Notes: generated by a model from the sequence alone, not told the origin. Shown: positions 17,229 to 26,437, counted from the stretch's first letter. The stretch: 64,000 bases of DNA from Oceanobacillus arenosus (GCF_003369575.1 NZ_PIOC01000014.1:249829-313828); one strand, 5' to 3'. A program made the numbers and translations.

Positions 17229-18074
17229 TTATCTTCCTTCCAAAATAAGTTGTAATTCATGATCTAAATTTTCCGTAGAAACTCGTTGTCCGGTCCAAAT
17301 CTCAAATGCAAGTTGTGCCTGATATAACAGCATGGAATGACCATAATGTATTTGTGCTCCCGCATTCTCCGCCTGTTGTAGAAAGTTCGTTTTTAACGGC
17401 TGATAAACGATATCACTAACAATGATTGGTTTATTTAATGATGCAAGCGAAATAATCGATTGATCTATATTTGGCTTCATGCCAACAGATGTTGTTTGGA
17501 TAATTAAATCGTAATGATTAATCAATTGCTCTGCTTCCTCTAATGATAGAATCTGTGTGCTAGTCTTATCGTTCGCAAGCTTCGCTATATCTTCTGCACT
17601 CGTCATCGTCCGGTTTGCAATATCAATATGCATGTAACCTTCCTCTGTAAGCGCACAATAAATGCCACGCGCTGCCCCACCCGCGCCGAGGATTAGGATG
17701 TGAATTGATTTATCATGACCAAAAGCAGAGAATTTACTTTCTAGCGATCGTAAGTATCCTTTCCCATCTGTATTATAGCCTTTCCAAGTCCCATTTTGAT
17801 TCACAACTGTATTCACTGCCCCCATTTTCTCAGCAATGATATCCACTTCATCTAAATAAGAAATAATTCTTTGCTTATATGGTACCGTAATATTAAAGCC
17901 GTCAATTTGTTTTGCTTTCATCTCGATTATTTTCCCTGAAAATGAATCATTTAGTTCAATTTCATTTTTTATATATGTTCCTTGTAACTTGCTTCTTGTA
18001 AAGAACTGCTCATGGATCCAAGGTGAAATCGAATGCTTAATCGGAAATCCGATAAGCTCAAATTGATACCCCAT
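17229..18074 (-). CDS. aroE: Shikimate 5-dehydrogenase
   Basis: 281 aa. Reduces 3-dehydroshikimate with NADPH. Substrate site Ser-x-Ser (KHSISPWIH), catalytic Lys in NITVPYK, Asp in GYNTDGKGY; NADP-binding GAGGAARG and the NRT motif. GGGGGAG upstream of the ATG. It lies 13 nt after yqeH in the cluster. Confidence 0.97.
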   Translation of the reverse strand: MGYQFELIGFPIKHSISPWIHEQFFTRSKLQGTYIKNEIELNDSFSGKIIEMKAKQIDGFNITVPYKQRIISYLDEVDIIAEKMGAVNTVVNQNGTWKGYNTDGKGYLRSLESKFSAFGHDKSIHILILGAGGAARGIYCALTEEGYMHIDIANRTMTSAEDIAKLANDKTSTQILSLEEAEQLINHYDLIIQTTSVGMKPNIDQSIISLASLNKPIIVSDIVYQPLKTNFLQQAENAGAQIHYGHSMLLYQAQLAFEIWTGQRVSTENLDHELQLILEGR

Positions 18075-18087
18075 CGCTCTTCTCCCC

Positions 18088-19185
18088 CTAAAGAAGTGAT
18101 TTTCTAATCGATACTGCTACACCCTTTGGACTATGAGCAATAACGGTAGCATCATCAGCGATACTTACCCAGCCCAATCCTGGAAATACAATATCCGTTT
18201 TCTCCCCAGAAATACGAAACGTGCTTTCAGTTAGCTTCGGTAATCTTGCTAACGACTTTTCATTCGGTGGCGATAGTAGCTCCCCAACATGATTCTCGTA
18301 CAATTCATCCGCTTTTTCTACCTTTGTCCGATGAATTGGTAATTCATTAGAGAAATAACAAACCAATGATTGTCTGTCACCTTTAATAAAGTCTATTCGA
18401 GCTAACCCTCCAAAGAACAGGGATTGTCCACTATTCAATTGATAGATTCTTGCCTTAATTTCACTCTTTGGTGTAATTAATTTTAAATCCTCTTTGGAAA
18501 CATAATGGGCAATTTGTTGTTTATTCACAATACCCGGTGTATCGATTAATGCTGTATCATCATCAAGTGGGATTTCAATAAACCCAAGGGTTGTCCCTGG
18601 AAAATAAGATGTCGTAATGACATCGCTGAAACCTGTCGTTTGTTTAATTAATTGATTGATGAACGTTGATTTTCCAACATTTGTAGTTCCAACAATATAT
18701 ACATCCTGATGATTTCGGTAGTGCTCAATCTTCCCCATTAATTCTTCTATTCCATGCCCTTTAACAGAAGAAATTAAAAATACATCCAACAGCTTAATTC
18801 CGGCATCTTTCGCTTGTGTTCTTAGCCATTGCATGAGTCGGCGCTTGTTCGTTGATTTCGGTAATAAATCCATTTTATTTCCAACTAGAATAATAGGGTT
18901 ATCTCCCGTGATTCTTGGAAGACTCTTGATCAAACTTCCATTTACATCAAAAATATCAATCACATGAACAATTAAGCCCTTTGATTTTTGAATCGAGCTG
19001 ACCATCTTCAAATATTCATCATCTTTCATCGAAACATCTTGAATTTCATTATAATGTTTTAAACGAAAGCATCGTTTACACAAAACTGTATCTTTATCTA
19101 ATGATGATTTCGGTGTATATCCGAGTTTGTCCGGATCGGTCGTTTGAATAAGGACACCACACCCTTGACAATAAATCTTTTCCAA
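18088..19185 (-). CDS. yqeH: YqeH circularly permuted ribosome-assembly GTPase
   Basis: 365 aa from a TTG; GGGAGG 7 nt upstream decides this over the in-frame TTG at 19200. A four-Cys zinc finger (Cys6, Cys9, Cys36, Cys39), then GTPase motifs in permuted order: G4 GNKMD, G5 ISSVKG, G1 GTTNVGKST, G3 DTPGI. Needed for 30S assembly in B. subtilis. The start is 2 nt beyond the yqeG stop, so the pair is coupled. Confidence 0.96.
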   Translation of the reverse strand: MEKIYCQGCGVLIQTTDPDKLGYTPKSSLDKDTVLCKRCFRLKHYNEIQDVSMKDDEYLKMVSSIQKSKGLIVHVIDIFDVNGSLIKSLPRITGDNPIILVGNKMDLLPKSTNKRRLMQWLRTQAKDAGIKLLDVFLISSVKGHGIEELMGKIEHYRNHQDVYIVGTTNVGKSTFINQLIKQTTGFSDVITTSYFPGTTLGFIEIPLDDDTALIDTPGIVNKQQIAHYVSKEDLKLITPKSEIKARIYQLNSGQSLFFGGLARIDFIKGDRQSLVCYFSNELPIHRTKVEKADELYENHVGELLSPPNEKSLARLPKLTESTFRISGEKTDIVFPGLGWVSIADDATVIAHSPKGVAVSIRKSLL

Positions 19186-19187
19186 AC

Positions 19188-19703
19188 TTATTCCTCCCAA
19201 CTTATTTTACCCTTTTTCCGCATATAATTTAAAATAATCCGTTCTATCGTACGATTTATTTTAGTCATTTTACTATCCGTTTGTACAATTGGTACAACCA
19301 AAATCGTATAGAATCCTGCTGAATTACCGCCAAGAACATCTGTTAATAATTGATCGCCAATCACAACGATCTCTTCCTTCTTGAGATTCATTTGTTTAGC
19401 AACTGTCTTAAATGCACTACCAAGTGGCTTCCTCGCACTATATACAAATGGCGTCCCAAGTGGCTCGGAAAATGCGCTCACTCTTTCTTGATTATTATTA
19501 GAAATGATAGTAACACCAATGTCATGCAATTTCATTTGCTCAAACCAATTAATTACTTCCGGGGTTGCATCACGAACATCCCAGGCAACTAATGTATTAT
19601 CTAAATCGGTTATGATTCCTTTAATTCCCTTTTGTTTTAATTTTGCTGGTTGTATATCAAATATACTTTTTACATGCTCATTTGGCAAAAAATTACCAAA
19701 CAT
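19188..19703 (-). CDS. yqeG: YqeG HAD-family (IIIA) phosphatase
   Basis: About 171 aa. HAD motif I ITDLDNTLVAWD, motif II TIISNNNQ, motif III with KPLGSAF and motif IV VIGDQLLTDVLGGN. Substrate not proven; relatives of this type include phosphatidylglycerophosphate phosphatases. GAGGTG lies 6 nt before the ATG at 19703 (a second ATG is adjacent at 19706); the longer frame from 19757 has no site. First gene of the yqeG-yqeH-aroE-yqeI-nadD-yqeK run. Confidence 0.92.
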   Translation of the reverse strand: MFGNFLPNEHVKSIFDIQPAKLKQKGIKGIITDLDNTLVAWDVRDATPEVINWFEQMKLHDIGVTIISNNNQERVSAFSEPLGTPFVYSARKPLGSAFKTVAKQMNLKKEEIVVIGDQLLTDVLGGNSAGFYTILVVPIVQTDSKMTKINRTIERIILNYMRKKGKISWEE

Positions 19704-19918
19704 CATTAACACCTCATTTACCCATTCATCGCTGTATCGTTTATTACGAATAACCATTATAACCTATTCTTATAATATATGACTACATGTTTAAAGGAAA
19801 GCTCTCGATTAAATTCTATTCTGAACCTTATTTTAAAGTAGTAATGCGTGATGAAAATTATATAAGCGATACACAAATATGCAATAATTCGTTCGACAAA
19901 TAAATTCCTTTTTCTCAT

Positions 19919-20020
19919 TGTGGATAACATTACTCACATTTCCAATCCCGATATCATTACTACTTAGGTGTTTATTCTCTATTTATTCACAAGTTATCTA
20001 CAGATATCTGTAGATAACTT
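19919..20020. promoter_or_regulatory. DnaA-box cluster upstream of sda
   Basis: Perfect DnaA boxes: TTATCCACA on the minus strand (19919-19927) and TTATTCACA on the plus strand (19983-19991). Two one-mismatch boxes, TTATCTACA (19994-20002) and its inverse (20009-20017), form the core of a perfect 30-bp palindrome at 19991-20020 (half-site AAGTTATCTACAGAT). DnaA activates sda in B. subtilis, so this is probably the control region. The rest of the 403-nt yqeG-sda gap holds no gene. Confidence 0.85.
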
Positions 20021-20025
20021 CGACC

Positions 20026-20070
20026 TTGTCCAACGATAGGAAACATGTTAAGTTATTAATAGCTTAACAT
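20026..20070 (+). promoter_or_regulatory. possible sda promoter and leader inverted repeat
   Basis: Candidate -35 TTGTCC (20026-20031), 17 nt, -10 TAAGTT (20049-20054); the -10 is weak, which would fit an activator-dependent promoter. An inverted repeat ATGTTAAG - 10 nt - CTTAACAT (20045-20070) overlaps the -10. Confidence 0.4.
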
Positions 20071-20106
20071 TTAAAAGATTATTCGACATTTAGGAGGGCT
20101 GTATGG

Positions 20107-20253
20107 ATGGAACATTTATCGGATGAGCTACTATTAGAATCCTATTATACAGCGAATGAATTACAATTAAGCCCAGATTTTATCTCTTTAATTGAAGAAG
20201 AAATTCATAGAAGATATTTGTCGCATAAGATTAAACACTCTAAATTAGGTTGA
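20107..20253 (+). CDS. sda: Sporulation checkpoint inhibitor Sda
   Basis: 48-codon gene. The translation starts [20 protein letters not shown] and continues with [16 protein letters not shown], matching the helical hairpin of Sda, which binds the dimerisation domain of KinA and KinB and stops phosphoryl transfer towards Spo0A when replication is perturbed. AGGAGGG lies 8 nt upstream of the ATG. A dense DnaA-box region precedes it and a strong terminator follows, so it is an independent unit. Confidence 0.93.
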   Translation: MEHLSDELLLESYYTANELQLSPDFISLIEEEIHRRYLSHKIKHSKLG

Positions 20254-20280
20254 ACATCATATTATTGAAGAGAAGTTTCA

Positions 20281-20319
20281 AATAACTCCTATCGTTTTGG
20301 TAGGAGTTATTCTTTTTTT
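20281..20319 (+). terminator. sda terminator
   Basis: AATAACTCCTA / TAGGAGTTATT (11-bp perfect stem, 9-nt loop) followed by seven T residues. Confidence 0.95.
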
Positions 20320-20324
20320 AGTAA

Positions 20325-20458
20325 GATAACCAGAACAAAAGCTTAAAGCTAGTTTAGCGACGTGCGGACTGCGCCCCACGGGACATGGCTGTTATCCGCA
20401 GCGCCCAATTTTATTGTTTCCTAAGCAATTAGAAAACTTGGTTGCACTTATGTAGTAC
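20325..20458 (-). repeat. interspersed repeat, copy B
   Basis: Minus-strand copy of the family described at 10447-10570: CTACATAAGTGCAACCAAG, GGATAAC, GTGGGGCGCAGTCCGCAC and AGCTTTTGTTCT blocks in the same order. Its DnaA box is degraded (TTATCCGCA, 20392-20400). It fills most of the 311-nt sda-sigK gap; sigK promoter elements should lie in 20460-20550 but I could not assign them. Confidence 0.8.
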
Positions 20459-20564
20459 TAAAAAAGATCCAGCGGGACAGACACGAAAACCCTTCTGCCT
20501 ACATAAAGATGTAATATAGGCAAAAACCCAAACATCATGATTGATGCATAGGAGGTGCATGTAT

Positions 20565-21269
20565 TTGTCCGGGATCTTAACTGCACTCACGTTTCTTATT
20601 AAGGAAGCGCTCTTCTTTGTTTCCTATGTTAAAAACCACGCTTTCCCCCAACCATTGCCACCTGACGAAGAAGCAAAGTACATTCAAGAAATGCAAAATG
20701 GTAGTGAAGTAGCTCGAAATAAGCTCATTGAACATAATTTACGACTAGTTGCACATATCGTCAAGAAATTTGAAAATACCGGGGAGGATATGGAGGATTT
20801 AATCTCTATTGGTACTATCGGATTAATTAAAGGTGTTGAAAGCTTTTCCAGTGATAAAGGAACGAAACTTGCAACGTATGCCGCTCGTTGTATTGAAAAC
20901 GAGATTCTCATGCATTTAAGGGCATTAAAGAAGGTGAAGAAAGACGTCTCGTTACATGATCCGATTGGCCAAGACCGGGAAGGAAATGAAATTAGTTTAA
21001 TTGACATTTTAGAAGCTGAAAGTGACAATATCATCGAATACATTCAATTAAATATGGAAATCGAGAAAATGCAAGAATACTTCACAATCTTAGATGGTCG
21101 GGAACGTGAAGTGATTGTCTATCGTTATGGATTAAATGATACCCAGGAAATGACGCAAAGAGAAATAGCTAAAAAACTAAATATATCGAGGAGTTATGTT
21201 TCACGAATAGAAAAACGTGCATTAATGAAAGTATTCCACGAATATTATAAAAAAGAGCGGAGGGGTTAA
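20565..21269 (+). CDS. sigK: RNA polymerase sigma-K (pro-sigma-K), intact gene
   Basis: Late mother-cell sporulation sigma factor, 234 aa. AGGAGG stands 9 nt before a TTG, giving an N-terminal pro-peptide [20 protein letters not shown], which in relatives is removed inside the membrane by SpoIVFB. Region 2 ([34 protein letters not shown]) and region 4 ([20 protein letters not shown]) are intact. An ATG at 20559 is possible but only 3 nt from the site. No skin-type insertion splits the gene, unlike B. subtilis. Confidence 0.96.
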   Translation: MSGILTALTFLIKEALFFVSYVKNHAFPQPLPPDEEAKYIQEMQNGSEVARNKLIEHNLRLVAHIVKKFENTGEDMEDLISIGTIGLIKGVESFSSDKGTKLATYAARCIENEILMHLRALKKVKKDVSLHDPIGQDREGNEISLIDILEAESDNIIEYIQLNMEIEKMQEYFTILDGREREVIVYRYGLNDTQEMTQREIAKKLNISRSYVSRIEKRALMKVFHEYYKKERRG

Positions 21270-21274
21270 TTGTA

Positions 21275-21307
21275 GAACGCGAATGACGATTCCCCTCATT
21301 CGCGTTC
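21275..21307. terminator. long hairpin between convergent sigK and mtnN
   Basis: Perfect 12-bp arms GAACGCGAATGA / TCATTCGCGTTC with a 9-nt loop, between the stops of sigK (plus) and mtnN (minus). Neither side has a T-tract, so intrinsic termination is uncertain. Confidence 0.6.
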
Positions 21308-21321
21308 CGCATGAACATTTA

Positions 21322-22011
21322 TTATATTTCTTCAATAATCGCCATGATTAATTGTGCTGCATGTTTCGCTGCTTGATCCAAGAATGTATCAAATGAAATG
21401 GATGACGCTTTACCAGCGATATCAGATAATGCCCGGATAATGACAAATGGCTTGCCATACTGATAACAAACTTGAGCAACTGCTGCAGCTTCCATTTCGG
21501 AAGCAATCATCTGAGGAAACTTTGCTCGTACAAATGCTACTCGCTCAGGATCCTCCATAAATGAATCCCCTGTTGCAATGATACCTTCCTCATAATTAAT
21601 TGCTAAATCTTTAACAGCTGCTATTGCTTTTTCCACTAGTGCTGGATCTGCTTCATACATATCCGGAAGTCCTGGTACCTGACCATAAGCGTAGTCGAAT
21701 GCTGTTACGTCCACATCATGATGGACAACCTTCGTAGAAATAACGATATCTCCTACATTTAGTTTTTCCGAGAATCCCCCTGCTGAACCTGTATTTATCA
21801 CATGGCTCGGCGCAAAACGTTCGTGCATAATGGTCGTTGCCATTGCCGCGTTTACTTTACCAATTCCTGACTTTAATAAAACAACATCCTTCCCTTGCAG
21901 CTTTCCTTCAACAAATAGACAATTTGCTACACGAACTTCCTGCTTCCCTGTCATATTATCTAATAAAAGTGCTACTTCTTCATCCATTGCACCAATTATT
22001 CCGATTTTCAT
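21322..22011 (-). CDS. mtnN: MTA/SAH nucleosidase
   Basis: 229 aa. Cleaves adenine from 5'-methylthioadenosine and S-adenosylhomocysteine in methyl recycling. Begins [38 protein letters not shown] (catalytic Asp) and [12 protein letters not shown] are family signatures. GGAGG precedes the ATG. Followed by the convergent sigK hairpin. Confidence 0.97.
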   Translation of the reverse strand: MKIGIIGAMDEEVALLLDNMTGKQEVRVANCLFVEGKLQGKDVVLLKSGIGKVNAAMATTIMHERFAPSHVINTGSAGGFSEKLNVGDIVISTKVVHHDVDVTAFDYAYGQVPGLPDMYEADPALVEKAIAAVKDLAINYEEGIIATGDSFMEDPERVAFVRAKFPQMIASEMEAAAVAQVCYQYGKPFVIIRALSDIAGKASSISFDTFLDQAAKHAAQLIMAIIEEI

Positions 22012-22038
22012 GATATTCCTCCGTTGATTACATATTGC

Positions 22039-22716
22039 TTATCGATTATTTCGATCATTTTCAATTAGTTTTTCCACTTTCGTTGGCTGCCATCCTTCAC
22101 CATCATTCCAAGATAAGAATACTCGATATGTTGCGGTTTGAGCATTATCAGAAACCGTTGCAATTACTTTCTGGTCGCCACCATTCTCATACCACCATTC
22201 AATCATATCAGTTGTAGCTAATCCAGTTGCAACCGATACAGCCTGTTTCATTTCTTCACGGTCTGCTGTACCTTCATCATATGTCGTTGTATGTGGACCA
22301 GTTTGTTCCGTTCCTACAGGCTTCCAATCTCCTGCATATGCTTCTTCTACATTATTATCTGATGGTTCAGCAGGTTCCGTTTTTACTTTTTCATTATCTA
22401 TTTCGGTATCCTCTTCGTCATCTATAGTTGGAGAATCTGATTCTTCATTAGTAGCATCCTTGTCTTCTTTTGTATTACTATTTTTTGATTCATCATTCGA
22501 CTTTGAATCGTCGTTTATTATAATCTGTGATGACTCCTCAAGCGGTTCTTCTACTGTGTTGTCCGATTTGTTGCTTCCTCCACCAAATAACCAAAAAGCG
22601 AGAATCACGACGATAAGAACTGCACCAACAATTAATAAAATTGTAATGGACTTTGTCGTTTTTCTTCTCTTATCAAATTTATTTAACCGTGTATTTTTAT
22701 CCATATCGCTCATCAT
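22039..22716 (-). CDS. yrrS: YrrS-like membrane-anchored protein (DUF1510)
   Basis: 225 aa. A basic N-terminus, one membrane segment (about residues 22-46, ITILLIVGAVLIVVILAFWL), a long Ser/Asp/Glu-rich extracytoplasmic linker (about 50-115), then the DUF1510 domain (YAGDWKPVGTEQTGPH, WNDGEGWQPTKVEKL). In B. subtilis yrrS is cotranscribed with the penicillin-binding protein gene pbpI and linked to sporulation; pbpI is absent here. GGGGGT lies 4 nt before the ATG. Confidence 0.85.
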   Translation of the reverse strand: MMSDMDKNTRLNKFDKRRKTTKSITILLIVGAVLIVVILAFWLFGGGSNKSDNTVEEPLEESSQIIINDDSKSNDESKNSNTKEDKDATNEESDSPTIDDEEDTEIDNEKVKTEPAEPSDNNVEEAYAGDWKPVGTEQTGPHTTTYDEGTADREEMKQAVSVATGLATTDMIEWWYENGGDQKVIATVSDNAQTATYRVFLSWNDGEGWQPTKVEKLIENDRNNR

Positions 22717-22789
22717 ATCTACCCCCTATACTATTCTATTATATTACCATATTTCCTATGTATAATAGTATTATAGGAACATTACATTT

Positions 22790-23047
22790 TTAATCATCAT
22801 TTGAATCATTGCCCCCACCATATACCCGGATGGGACCTAATAACCATCCTACCAGTAAAAGAAAAATGGTTAATATTATAATTACAGCAATCACTGTTGC
22901 AGTTACTACATCATCCGTAATTCCAGTGTCAAGCAGAAAGTTTTTGATTAAATCTATTATCCATAACACTGTTGTAAATACAAATTTTGCAATAGAGTCA
23001 TAAGCAGCCTTTAAAATATTTATTAACGGTGAAAAGAAGTTTTCCAT
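22790..23047 (-). CDS. small membrane protein, unrecognised
   Basis: 85 aa, family not recognised. An amphipathic N-terminus (MENFFSPLINILKAAYDSIA), a hydrophobic segment at about residues 21-40, a polar turn (LLDTGITDDV), a strong transmembrane helix at about 48-72 (VTATVIAVIIILTIFLLLVG) and a Gly/Asn/Asp tail. AGAGGA 9 nt before the ATG supports translation. It occupies the place of pbpI between greA and yrrS. Holin-like or sporulation-membrane roles are possible but unproven. Confidence 0.7.
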   Translation of the reverse strand: MENFFSPLINILKAAYDSIAKFVFTTVLWIIDLIKNFLLDTGITDDVVTATVIAVIIILTIFLLLVGWLLGPIRVYGGGNDSNDD

Positions 23048-23165
23048 TTATTGGTATCCTCTTCTGAAATTAATTTCAATTTGCTAGCAATTTTGACCTA
23101 AATGTCGCTATTATATACTAGATAAACGGTATGCATAATTGTATACTAATGGCAAGGAATATGAT

Positions 23166-23211
23166 AATAACTAATAAAAGCGAGGGGAATCCCTCGCTTT
23201 TATTAGTTATT
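23166..23211 (-). terminator. greA terminator
   Basis: 21-bp perfect stem (23166-23186 with 23191-23211) and a 4-nt loop; the GC core CGAGGG/CCCTCG is followed on the minus strand by TTTTATTAGTTATT. It starts at the greA stop codon. Confidence 0.95.
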
Positions 23212-23687
23212 TAATCTACTTTCACGATTTTCACTTGAATGTCTCCACCTGGTGTTGCTACTGCGACTTCTTCACCAATTTCTTTTCCAATTAAACTTTT
23301 TGCCATTGGGGAGTCATTTGAAATTTTACCTTCAAATGGGTCTGCTTCTGCACTTCCGACAATTGTATATGTTTCTTCCTCGCCATCTGGCAATTCAACA
23401 AACGTTACGGATTTACCTAGAGAGACTACATTGGGAGAATTATTATCATTTTCAATAATGATAGCATTACGAATCATTTTCTCAACCTGTGTAATTCGTT
23501 GCTCAACGAAAGCTTGTTCATCTTTCGCTGCATCATACTCTGAATTCTCAGACAGGTCACCGAAGTCACGCGCAATTTTAATTCGCTCTACAACTTCTTG
23601 TCTGCGATCCGTTTTCAAAAATTGTAATTCTTTCTCTAATTTTTCTTTCCCCTCTTGAGTCATGTAATAACTTTTCTCTACAGCCAT
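23211..23687 (-). CDS. greA: Transcription elongation factor GreA
   Basis: 158 aa. Rescues backtracked RNA polymerase by stimulating transcript cleavage. N-terminal coiled coil ([40 protein letters not shown] with the acidic tip) and C-terminal FKBP-like domain ([16 protein letters not shown]). AAGGAGTG before the ATG at 23687; the frame extends three codons to a GTG. Downstream of udk. Confidence 0.97.
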   Translation of the reverse strand: MAVEKSYYMTQEGKEKLEKELQFLKTDRRQEVVERIKIARDFGDLSENSEYDAAKDEQAFVEQRITQVEKMIRNAIIIENDNNSPNVVSLGKSVTFVELPDGEEETYTIVGSAEADPFEGKISNDSPMAKSLIGKEIGEEVAVATPGGDIQVKIVKVD

Positions 23688-23815
23688 TAAAAACACTCCT
23701 TTTCACTCTTCATAAACAAACGAGCGATGCTCCAAAACACGCTCATACATAACACTAAATAAATATACTATTCCATACTATGGCAGACTTTAAATAATTA
23801 ATCAATACTTTTTAA

Positions 23816-24457
23816 TTATCTTAGGCGATTTTTTGCTAATATGCTTTCAATTTTAGAAGCTAAAATATCAATTGCAACATGGTTTTGGCCACCCTCTGGG
23901 ATGATAATATCAGCATAACGTTTCGTTGGTTCAATAAATTGTAAATGTGATGGCCTAACATTGTCAAGGTATTGATCGATTACGGAATCAATGGTTCTGC
24001 CTCGTTCTTTAATATCTCGTAATAACCGACGAATGATTCGTAAATCAGCATCTGTATCAACAAATACTTTAATATCCATTAAATCCATCAACCTTGCATC
24101 GTCTAAAATAAGAATACCTTCTACAATAATAACTTCCTTGGGTTCCACATGGATTACTTCTTGTGATCTTGTATGATTTTTATAATCATATACTGGCTTA
24201 TCGATTGCCTTCTGATTTAGTAAATCCTTTAAATGCTCGATTAGCAGATCATTATCAAATGCTAATGGATGATCATAGTTTGTATTCAATCTTTCCTCAA
24301 ATGCTAGATGACTTTGATCTTTATAATAATAATCCTGTTCGAGAACAAGGATAGTTTTATCTGTAAATTGTTCGTAAATGGAGCGTGTAACGGAAGTTTT
24401 TCCACTACCACTTCCACCAGCGACACCAATTACTACTGGCTTATCTTTGACCAACAT
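23816..24457 (-). CDS. udk: Uridine kinase
   Basis: 213 aa. Phosphorylates uridine and cytidine. P-loop GGSGSGKT at residues 14-21; [12 protein letters not shown] and [14 protein letters not shown] are family signatures. AGGAGG is close to the ATG. It overlaps yrrM by 17 nt. In B. subtilis the peptidase-U32 genes yrrN and yrrO separate yrrM from udk; here they are absent. Confidence 0.96.
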   Translation of the reverse strand: MLVKDKPVVIGVAGGSGSGKTSVTRSIYEQFTDKTILVLEQDYYYKDQSHLAFEERLNTNYDHPLAFDNDLLIEHLKDLLNQKAIDKPVYDYKNHTRSQEVIHVEPKEVIIVEGILILDDARLMDLMDIKVFVDTDADLRIIRRLLRDIKERGRTIDSVIDQYLDNVRPSHLQFIEPTKRYADIIIPEGGQNHVAIDILASKIESILAKNRLR

Positions 24458-25109
24458 TTTGACCTCCTAAGTATTCACTAACTGCAACACCATCACCTAT
24501 AGGAATAATCGACGAGGTAAAATCCGGATGGTTCATAATGAATGCATTATACATCCTAAGTTTCTCAACCATGGTTCTAAAACGTTTCGGGATATCTTCC
24601 GTATCATCACCAGCAACATATCCTCTAAAAAGTACATTGTCTGTGATAATTAGCCCCTCATCGATCACCAATTGGCTCGCAAGATCAAAAAAACGTTTAT
24701 ATTGCCCTTTCGCAGCATCAATAAAGATCAAATCAAATCGTTCTCCATCTCTGACAAATTGCTCCATCACGACTAGCGCATCATCATGAATGACATGGAT
24801 TTTTTCTTGTCTATTTTGATTTGCGATATTTTTAAGTGCCTGTAAATATCGCGGTTCATCACGTTCAATCGTAACAATATCAGCCTCGGAATATGCCTCA
24901 TTCATTCTTAATGCAGAATATCCGATTGCAGCACCAACTTCTAATATTCGCTTCGGTTTCTTAAGGAGGATTAGCTGCATCAAGAAATGAATACTAACCG
25001 AATCCATAATTGGAATTTGGTCCTGCTTGGCCTGTTCTTCAAGCTGTAAAACCCACTCTTGTTGAGTAGGCAAGGTTTGTTGCAAATAATGATTTAATTG
25101 TTTGTCCAT
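24441..25109 (-). CDS. yrrM: YrrM, SAM-dependent O-methyltransferase family
   Basis: 222 aa, catechol-O-methyltransferase-like fold. Motif [16 protein letters not shown], motif [13 protein letters not shown], metal-binding [16 protein letters not shown] and [10 protein letters not shown]. YrrM homologues (TrmR) methylate 5-hydroxyuridine at the wobble position of tRNA to 5-methoxyuridine. The hydroxylases usually adjacent (TrhP1/P2, yrrN/yrrO) are not here, so the hydroxyl must come from a gene elsewhere. AAAGAGG before the ATG. Confidence 0.9.
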   Translation of the reverse strand: MDKQLNHYLQQTLPTQQEWVLQLEEQAKQDQIPIMDSVSIHFLMQLILLKKPKRILEVGAAIGYSALRMNEAYSEADIVTIERDEPRYLQALKNIANQNRQEKIHVIHDDALVVMEQFVRDGERFDLIFIDAAKGQYKRFFDLASQLVIDEGLIITDNVLFRGYVAGDDTEDIPKRFRTMVEKLRMYNAFIMNHPDFTSSIIPIGDGVAVSEYLGGQNVGQR

Positions 25110-25150
25110 TGTACAGGCCTCTTTCTTCAGTTACACTATACCATCTTCAT

Positions 25151-26269
25151 TTAATTAATATATTCATCTCGATTTTTGAGATGCGCTTCATATGTTTCTG
25201 CATAATGTATTTCGCCTTCACTGTCATGTAAAAAATATAAATAATCCGATTCCGCAGGGTTTAGTGTTGCAATCAATGAACTCTCCGAGAAATTCGCAAT
25301 GGGACCAATTGGCAGTGTGCTTATCTTATACGTATTATATGGTGAATCCACTTCTAAATCCTCATATAATACTCTTTCTTGATGCTTGCCAAGTGCATAT
25401 AATACAGTTGGATCTGTTTGTAGTGGCATGTCAGTTTCTAATCGATTATAGAAGACACTAGAAATTTCACTTCGCTGTTCTTCACTGCTTGCTTCTTTTT
25501 CCACTAATGAAGCAAACGTAACAGCCTCATGAACGTTAAGCCCTTTTTCCTTAATGGTTTCCAAATATGGGGTAATAACAGCAAGCGACTGATCTAACAT
25601 GGATTCAACAATCGATTCAATTGATGGCTCTTCTTCAAAGAACTCATAGGTCGAAGCATATAAATAGCCTTCTAAAGGTGTTCTAATCTCTTCATTTAAT
25701 ATGTCATCTGAAAGTATTGCCGAATATTTATCAATAAGCTGTTCGATATATGCCTTGTCATTAACTACAGCTAGAAAATCTGCTTTTTTAATGTTTAGCT
25801 TCTCAGCATAAATTCCAGCAATTTGATCAACCGTTAATCCTTCTGGAATCGTAATGCGATGTACTGGCTCAGCTACAACCTTCCCTGTCTTCAGTGATTC
25901 AATAATCTCATCCATGGTTAAAGCAGGAGTAAAAGTATATTCACCAGCCTGAAAATCGCCCTCATTATTCAATTTTAGGTAAAGACGGAAAAACAATCCA
26001 TTTTTAATAATTCCATTTTCTTCAAGAATATCTGCAATTGTCGTACTTGAGGAACCAATTGGTATTTCCACTTTTATATTTTCATTACTAGTTGGGTCAA
26101 CAGGCTCTAATGCAGATTTCACATAGAGAAATCCTAATATGCCTCCAATAGCAAGGATGATAATTAGAACAATCAATATCGTAAACACAATTTTTCTAAC
26201 TGATCTTGCTTCATTACTACGTGCAACGAGATTGTCTCTAAAATTCCCACCGCTTTTTTTCTTGGACAT
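25151..26269 (-). CDS. mltG: MltG endolytic peptidoglycan transglycosylase
   Basis: About 372 aa. Cytoplasmic N-terminus, one transmembrane helix (about residues 28-50), LysM-like region (VEIPIGSSSTTIADILEENG, TIPEGLTVDQIAGIYAEKL) and the YceG catalytic domain with the Glu motif ASLVEKEASS and DPTVLYALG, YNTYKISTLPIGPI. Cleaves nascent glycan strands, setting their length. AAAGGGGG precedes the ATG at 26269. Confidence 0.94.
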   Translation of the reverse strand: MSKKKSGGNFRDNLVARSNEARSVRKIVFTILIVLIIILAIGGILGFLYVKSALEPVDPTSNENIKVEIPIGSSSTTIADILEENGIIKNGLFFRLYLKLNNEGDFQAGEYTFTPALTMDEIIESLKTGKVVAEPVHRITIPEGLTVDQIAGIYAEKLNIKKADFLAVVNDKAYIEQLIDKYSAILSDDILNEEIRTPLEGYLYASTYEFFEEEPSIESIVESMLDQSLAVITPYLETIKEKGLNVHEAVTFASLVEKEASSEEQRSEISSVFYNRLETDMPLQTDPTVLYALGKHQERVLYEDLEVDSPYNTYKISTLPIGPIANFSESSLIATLNPAESDYLYFLHDSEGEIHYAETYEAHLKNRDEYIN

Positions 26270-26437
26270 GCAATATCCCCCTTTCATCCGACTCATTATA
26301 CTAAAAAAAGACATGATAATCCATTAATTTAGTGATTTTATCGCTATTTATGGAAATAACGTGCAAAAGGAGTCAGCGTAAAGTAACAACCAGGATCGAA
26401 GACATCACACTAGTTTTAACATTTACTAACCAAAATA

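Noticed and set aside
19919-20020. Cluster of DnaA boxes as a replication origin
   Set aside because: Too few boxes, no AT-rich unwinding region with dnaA/dnaN neighbours; the position upstream of sda explains it as transcriptional control.
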